From NCBI GenBank assembly GCA_015680685.1, contig MNCI01033500.1, positions 603,550 to 638,797 on the forward strand: a DNA stretch of 35,248 nt, written 5' to 3'. The position numbers were made by a program, and so were the translations under genes. This document shows positions 29,565-35,248 of this stretch, piece after piece (positions within the stretch are counted from its first letter, which is position 1; each line of letters begins with the position of its first letter). The notes under the pieces were generated by a model that had not been told where the DNA came from, did no database searches, and saw nothing but the letters and a program-made list of their open reading frames with translations. This DNA is from Gnetum montanum (Eukaryota > Streptophyta > Gnetopsida > Gnetales > Gnetaceae).

Positions 29565-32418
29565 TCACATCGTTCTTGGGGACGGTGGTTCTAATGAACC
29601 TTCTCCAGCTTCTGGCCCATGCGTTGGTGGCGGCACAGATGTCAGTAGCCCTACGGTAGCTGCAACTTCTGGAGGCAGCCGGAAAGCCTCCAAGAGAGCC
29701 CTCATTTTTTCTTCTTTGCTTCTGGGGTTGTTCATGGTCTAGGTAGCTTCTCCAATGTGTGGTAGAACTAGAACTTCCCAAGGACAAGGCAGTGCCGGAA
29801 TGAGTTCTTTTAAGTTGACAAACCAAGCTACGAACTGCTTGCGTTCGATGTCGAACGTTCAGATTGATGCCTGTAGCTACTGGTAGTCATTCATTCTTTG
29901 GGCCAGGTCCTCTGCGGCTTTATGTTATCCTTCAAAGCTTGGGCGGAGGACCTCGAGTTCTACGTTTGCTATTGCCAGCTTTTGTTTTGTTGCCTTATGT
30001 TCCTGGAACTCACCCCTGTAAAGGGAATATGAGATGGCCACTTGTTTTTCTATCTCTGACTACGGTCTCCCAGTTGTGACCATAGCCAGGTTTTCATATC
30101 AAGTTGGCCAACTCCATGTATTTTGTCATTTCCTCGATCTGTAGCTCCTTTAGGTGGATTTCTACTTTATTGTAGGCATTCAACCCATCGAAGATGGATG
30201 ACCATACATCGCCTCCCTCTTAGAGTTGTTGGAGTGCTTGGTTCATCTTAGCTTTGGCGACTTGAATGTGCGTATCATTTACCTCCTTCTCCAATCCCAC
30301 TTGGTCCCTATAATGATTTTTGACCTTTTCAAGCTTTAGGACCTCATTTCTCCAAGTGGAAATTCCGATTGCAGACTTCTATTGCAATGCCCGAACCTCC
30401 TCCATTGACAAATTTCTATTTTTAGCTACCAACCTTCTTATGTCTACGTTCACCCTGGCTAGGTCCTGTTGCTGTTGGTGGATGAAATCCTTCATGTGTT
30501 CATTCTCTGCACCAACATTGCACAGGCGATGAACTTCTACAGTCAGCTACACATTCTCCTAGAGAACCTCCACCAAGTCCTTTTTTAAGTGATACGCTCA
30601 GGTGTCTGCTATGGACTTGTCGAGGATCTCCATCTCTCGCACATCCTCAACAACCTAAAGTTTAAGCTGAAGCTGTTGAAAAGCTTCATCTCTGGTGATT
30701 TCATGATTGAGGATGGCTGGATCTGCAAGCTGGGCTCTTAATTGGGCTACCTCTATTGCCAAGCACTGACAAGTGACTTGAGCAGTTTCTAGTTGCCCTT
30801 CCAAAACAAGGCTCTTTCCCCTTGCCGATAGTAGCTCCGATTGGGTTGCAGTGATGTTTTCCGGAAGCTCGAAGACATCCAGAAGCTGTTGCTTGATTCC
30901 CACGAGTCGGTCCAACAATTCTTCATGTTTGGCTGCATTGATCTTGCTACGCGAAGTTCTGGTAGACACTTGTACATCTTGTAGTCCATGAATGTTTGGT
31001 ACAGGTGCTACCGATGCATTGAGAGTCATAGCAATTGTATTAGCAACCACTTTAGTCGCAACTTCCTGTCCCTGGTGCTGCATCACCAGGACCGTCACCT
31101 CTTCACCATCCTCCAAGTGTATTGAGAAGGTAGCAACATTCCCTAAGATTTTAGGGAATAACTATTAAGTTGCGGTTGATACATCTCAGATGCTTGGATC
31201 TATTCTGGTTGGAATTGGTGCTCGAGCGGTGGAGAATATCGGCCCTGCCCTTTCAAGCAAGCTAACTGATTAAGCCACTTACTTTAGGTGACTCATGGCA
31301 GGGCGATAGACCAAAGGGTCTTCTCCTCCACCAGTCCTACCGAATTTCTCTTGCTGGCTCAAGAGCATTTCTCAGATCTCATGAATGTATTCTGTTGTGT
31401 TTTGTGAGCCCAGATACATTGTTTGTGTAGGTGGTGGAGGTGGTTGCTGCTCTTCCTCTATCTATGTGGCAGCAGGCATTTTATCTTTCATCATTTCTCA
31501 CCACGAGGTAATTGGGATGCGTCAGATGATATCATTAGAGTATCGTGCTATCCATGCCCATTTACATAACTTTCAGATTAGGTAGGGAAAGGGGAGAGCT
31601 CGTCTTCCACGTTCATTCTCAACGAACCTATTTTCAATCTCCAGAAACAACAGTTGTGGAAGACTCATGGAAAATTTCCCACTCAATGTGGCACACGCAC
31701 AAGTGGAGAAGGCTGTGATTTTGCTAGGTCTTTTGGTTGGATTCAAATGGTAAGATGCTATCTTGGAGTATACTCTCTCTGCCGTGGTTAAGGAGCCAAA
31801 TTCCTTGCGCTCTACCCCATAGCACCGTTGGGTCCATTACACCTTCACCTATGGATCGACCTGTTTTGGAATTTCTACCACATCTGCCCCAATTTTAGGC
31901 AACCCCAAAGCTTGCACTATTGCTTATGAAGAGTAAGAGACATAAATGTCTTTGATTCTTACTCTTGACCCTGGTTTCCAATTCATCCAGAAGAGATAAG
32001 TTTCTCCTAAGTACCATTCACCACTGGTTGTGATGATTGGCCACATCGAAGAGTTCTATAGTTGGAGTCTCACGTCTTCTAGTGCGTACTTGAGAAATGG
32101 TCCAAAATTTAGCTCTTGGAGGACCGTCTGTTACACCTTGCATGGCGTGATAGCATTAAGGTAGGCTTGGGTCAGGGTGACCTCAAGCCATGGTGATATC
32201 CCAGGAGTCTCATCCCCTAGCGATTGCTCGCCGAGAATCTCCTCTTTGGGAATCTAGTGAACAGATTCCACATCCAGTCTTTCGCGGAAGGACCAAGTTG
32301 CATGAAAGCCCTTCGCATACTCTGGCAGTTGTACTTCTCATCCCCTTCCTGTGTATGGGTTCTTGTCCCTTGGTTGTGATGGTTCTTTTTCCCTTGGATG
32401 CCTTGGTTTGGGTGCCAT
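29565..32418 (-). pseudogene. Long coiled-coil protein of a pol-less LTR element, function unknown
   Basis: The ATG at 32418 (minus) opens MAPKPRHPREKEP. Coding-like sequence runs to a TGA at 29565-29567 with stops and at least one frameshift. Parts in order are a basic Pro-rich N-terminus, a globular section (about 32100-31580) with ETYLFWMNWKPG and IVQALGLPKIGADVV, and a Gln/Pro-rich linker (QQPPPPTQTM, about 31440). A long heptad-rich region follows at about 31120-30150. Its best-preserved part is the 153-codon open frame 30655-31116 with LLDRLVGIKQQLLDVF and ALEVAQLRAQL-like heptads. The C-terminus is Pro-rich (FRLPPEVAATVG, PPPTHGPEAGEG). No zinc knuckle, protease, reverse transcriptase or integrase was found. 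By position it may act as a Gag-like protein, but I do not recognise the family. Confidence 0.55.
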
Positions 32419-32429
32419 CTTGTAATAAA

Positions 32430-32910
32430 ACATAACCGTCTGTTAGACTGTTTATAAGTAGTTTAAGATGGTCCGTACATACTTTCTCAGTTTGACCAAG
32501 TTATGTTAATGGCACAGGCACACCGTTAAGTTTCTCGGAGCATTAAGTTAGGGGTTAGGGACAACGTTTTCGTAATTAACAAAAAATTTATTAATTAAGT
32601 AATTACACAAAGGCACCACCCCCCACGACTGAGGGCATACCTACAGGTGCATAAAAAAGGCAAGGACAGGTTGATGTGGACACGCGATGGAATGTAGGTG
32701 CATTGGGAAGGGTTAGGTAAAAAAAATGGCAAAAACTCCCCTCAATTTGGACTCCAAATGATGAAAATACAAAGCGCAGTGGGTGTATATATAGGGGTTA
32801 GGTGTTGCGTTGATGGGGTCACGTATATGTGGCTGCGTATACACAGGTATTGCGGATATGGGGCCCCATATACGTAGCACTGTTCACCTGTGGACCAATG
32901 TTGACCAACC
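32430..32910 (-). repeat. LTR-like promoter region upstream of the coiled-coil ORF
   Basis: On minus, a region with ACGTATATGGGGCCCCATAT and GTGTATACGC words (32815-32880) precedes a TATATATACACCC box (32781-32793 on plus). A 360-bp leader to the ATG follows. The upstream part weakly resembles the start of the LTR at 28402-29314 (GTCAA-CATTG, CGTATATG-GGCC). The U5 parts do not match. This is the likely 5' LTR or its diverged or recombinant form. Its ends are uncertain. Confidence 0.4.
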
Positions 32911-34433
32911 CATAAAACACCCAAAATGATGAATTTGAAAATCCAAGTTGAGGCAGTTGAAGCACATGAAAGGCCTGGTCACGGCTGATGACAGGAGGAA
33001 GGTAATGAAGTGCGAAAAAGAGATAAAATTGGAGAATGGGATGGAAAAAGAACTCTGCGAGGATGAAATCGAACGATGGGACACTGAAACCAGTCAACCA
33101 AGAAATCTAAAGGATGGGAGGCTTAATAGGTGGAACTAGGAGTATGTAGGTGGGTCCTCCCTATAGCAAGCAACAGCCTTTGTAGCCCTTGCATACCATT
33201 GACACCAGGGTCCATGGGCCTGAGTGCCAAGAATTGGTGCAGGCTAGTTAAGACTTCAAACCAAGAGAACCCGCCAAGGCATGAGAGACCTACAGAAAAC
33301 ACGACGAACACACAAAACATAAAAAGGGCAATGAGGTGAGTACGGAGAGGAGTGGGAATAGAGGGAGAGGAGAGAATGGAAAGTCCAAGTGTTGGCCACA
33401 TGAAACCCCATTTGCGATCATGGTTAAGTGACCCGATAGAACCTTCCTAAGGTCAGACCCAAAACCCTCTGCAGTCAGTGACATCGCAGTAATAAACAAA
33501 GTCCCGACCATCCCCCAAGGAAACAAGAATGACCCCACAGAGAACCACCACTCTAGGAAACATGAGAAGAAGGAAGGGAAATGAGACAAAGTTAAAGGGG
33601 ACCAAGGAAGTCCCATAACTAGTGCGTGTGGCCCGTGAGAGGTGGTCTAAGGGGTGTGATTTGAATTCCCCCGTGATCCGTATTGCTTTTCTTTTGTTCG
33701 GAGGAACCACACCATGCAAAGGCCCATGTGTGTTTGCATGCATCCGACCAAGGGATGTGCTTTGAATCCTCATTTTATTTATTTATTTTATTTTTTTTCA
33801 GTGAGGACCACACCATGCAAGGTTGAACTGACCAGAAGTGTCCATGGAGAGAGACTTGGAGTGGGAGGAAATCCGTGAGGACACACCGGCAACCCGAGGA
33901 ACAGAATAGAATAATGAATAAAGAATTTCCCTTGAAGTCACACCCGATTCAAACCATTGTCATCCCTCAGTCTAGAAACTACACAAGCCACACATTAATT
34001 AAAATGGTTTTAAGTGAAGAGGTTACATGTTCGTAACAAATGGAAAACCATGGAATGGTGTATGGGTGAATGATGTTGACTCATTGCCGAGTTTATGAAG
34101 TAAAAACAACATAAAATCCAAGGAAAACCATGCAATGGCGGGAGCCAGATAATGAGGAAGACTATTATAGTACCCATCGTAATGAAAATCGACCGTGCCA
34201 AACGTTTGAAGGAAATATGACGATGTTTGCCATTACGCAAAAAAAAAATAAAAATAGACAGGTACAAAAAATGAAAAATAATTAAAGAAAATGAAAAGAT
34301 GTGCAAAGAATGTGCAAACGTATGAACGATGGTGAAAGACAAAAAAGTGTAAAATAATAAGTGTAAAAAAAATGATAAAACAAGGAAGTGTAAAACAAAA
34401 AATGATAAAATGGTGAGGGGAGTAGGGAATGGA
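32911..34433. other. Non-coding stretch, probable 3' region of the integrase relic to its right
   Basis: No protein motif was seen. The minus strand is T/C-rich at 34230-34400, which opens spurious hydrophobic frames. It contains the two-copy ~101-bp repeat at 33645-33845. As it lies downstream of the minus-strand integrase, it may be that element's 3' untranslated region and LTR. Confidence 0.4.
33645..33845. repeat. Two-copy ~101-bp direct repeat
   Basis: GGGGTGTGATTTGAATTCC at 33651 pairs with AGGGATGTGCTTTGAATCC at 33751. ACCACACCATGCAA at 33706 repeats at 33807. The middle parts have diverged; the second holds a T-rich run. Confidence 0.75.
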
Positions 34434-35248
34434 TCAACAGGGATGATGGTCTTCCCCACGACTGGGTGGAAAGGAGGAGACACAAAAAATGGAACGAGGG
34501 TGATCGACTGATGACAAGGCGGTGGCACTGGTTGTGTGGAGCTCACGGAAAGGTTTTAATTGTTGGCGGTTGACTAATTGTGTTCTGGTGGGGTCCCCAG
34601 GTTTGTGGATGAGTAAGGCCCCGGATGGGAAGGTTTCAGAGACAATATAAGGTCCTTCCCATAGTGTCTGAAACGTTGTTGGTTGGGATACATGTGAGGG
34701 GTTCCAATACAATACCTTGTCTCCACATCTAAATGTGAACTTCCAAATCCTAAGATCATGTTGTTTCTTGTTATAGGCCTTGTGGGTTTCATTTGAAAAT
34801 AGGGCCACTAGTCGGTTCTCATCTAGCACACTTAAATTGATTAATCGTTCACGTTGTGCTAGTGGTAGGTCAAGGCCGAGGTCACTGGCTGTGGATAGTT
34901 TTTGGAGTTCTACTTGGATTATAAGTGTTGGAAAATTTCCATACACTAACTCGTAGGAAGAGTACCCTATAGGAAGTTTCCAAGTGGAGCAATAGGCTTA
35001 TAGGGCATTGTTGAGCTTGGTACTCCAATCCCTCCTATATTTGCTAATGGTTCGGGTAAGGATCTTGGTGATCTCCCTATTGGTGACTTTGGCCTGCCTG
35101 TTGGCTTGGGGGTGATAGGTGTTGGCGATCGTTTGGGATGCAACCGCCAACAAGTGTTCTCGAACAGGATTTAGGTGCCTGCTGGTCTCTGGCAACACCA
35201 AGGCCCAGATACCTCCAAATAAACTCAGTAGTTAATGTGAGTATGTGT
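34434..35248 (-). pseudogene. Ty3/gypsy integrase relic (core end and C-terminus), runs off the window
   Basis: On minus, one frame spans 35201-34434 with a single stop near 34995, where a Trp is expected (NAL-stop-AY for DALWAY). The integrase core is shown by NTYHPQANRQAKVTNREI (35060-35120), RRDWSTKLNNAL, and PIGYSSYELVYGNFPTL (34920-34970). The C-terminal domain reads LDENRLVALFSNE, KFTFRCGDKVLYWNPSHV, LWEGPYIVSE and LVNRQQLKPF (34560-34850). The Glu of the DDE triad falls in the REI region; the first two Asp residues lie beyond the right edge. It is better preserved than the other integrases here. The lineage is probably Tat-like or a relative. Confidence 0.85.

Noticed and set aside
29500-30079. 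Plus-strand open frames opposite the coiled-coil protein
   Set aside because: The minus strand carries the sensible heptad and Pro-rich reading together with the LTR orientation. The plus frames are antisense shadows.
34010-34546. 178-codon minus-strand hydrophobic protein
   Set aside because: Its composition (Phe, Leu, Ser, His) follows from the A-rich plus strand. Its first part overlaps the integrase relic in another frame, and no regular membrane-protein pattern was seen.

Overview
The window looks like intergenic DNA from a large, repeat-rich seed-plant genome. No intact host gene, tRNA or rRNA gene was recognised. Nearly everything that can be identified is a relic of plant transposable elements: Ty3/gypsy of the Tat and chromovirus types, Ty1/copia-like pieces, a CACTA (TNP2) transposase, a tRNA-derived SINE and several LTRs. 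Coding relics are riddled with stops and frameshifts, and most recognisable stops can be explained by a C-to-T or G-to-A change at a Gln or Trp codon, as expected for old methylated repeats. A gymnosperm origin is a guess from the repeat style; nothing seen proves it.

Layout. 1-3540: degenerate copia-like gag and a second gag-like or transposase-like relic, ending in a polypurine tract. 3543-5064: a compact element made of two copies of one LTR-like sequence in inverted orientation around a 476-bp spacer, bounded by an exact 5-bp target duplication. 5930-7340 (-): CACTA TNP2 transposase relic. 8430-11400 (-): chromovirus-like pol relic (RT end, RNase H, integrase, possible chromodomain), cut by an 816-bp solo LTR (9922-10737) whose removal with one copy of its 5-bp duplication restores the RNase H frame. 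11456-11630 (-): SINE with an 11-bp target duplication. 12625-26700 (+): a decayed Tat-type pol element (RT, RNase H, integrase, 3' LTR).

Inside the integrase of that Tat element sits a younger, CG-richer LTR element (15126-23455). It encodes one Gag-protease polyprotein frame but no reverse transcriptase, RNase H or integrase, so it is non-autonomous. Its 3' end (stem-loop, polypurine tract and first bases of the LTR) closely resembles the 3' end of the very element it landed in. This suggests that the host belongs to the family that supplied, or shares ancestry with, the machinery moving the Gag-protease element.

28402-32910 (-): another pol-less element, coding for a long coiled-coil protein of unknown function. 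Its 3' LTR belongs to the same family as the solo LTR at 9922-10737. 34434 to the right edge (-): integrase end of another Ty3/gypsy element. A recurring theme is that several LTR promoters here carry clusters of short self-complementary CG-containing words just upstream of the TATA box.
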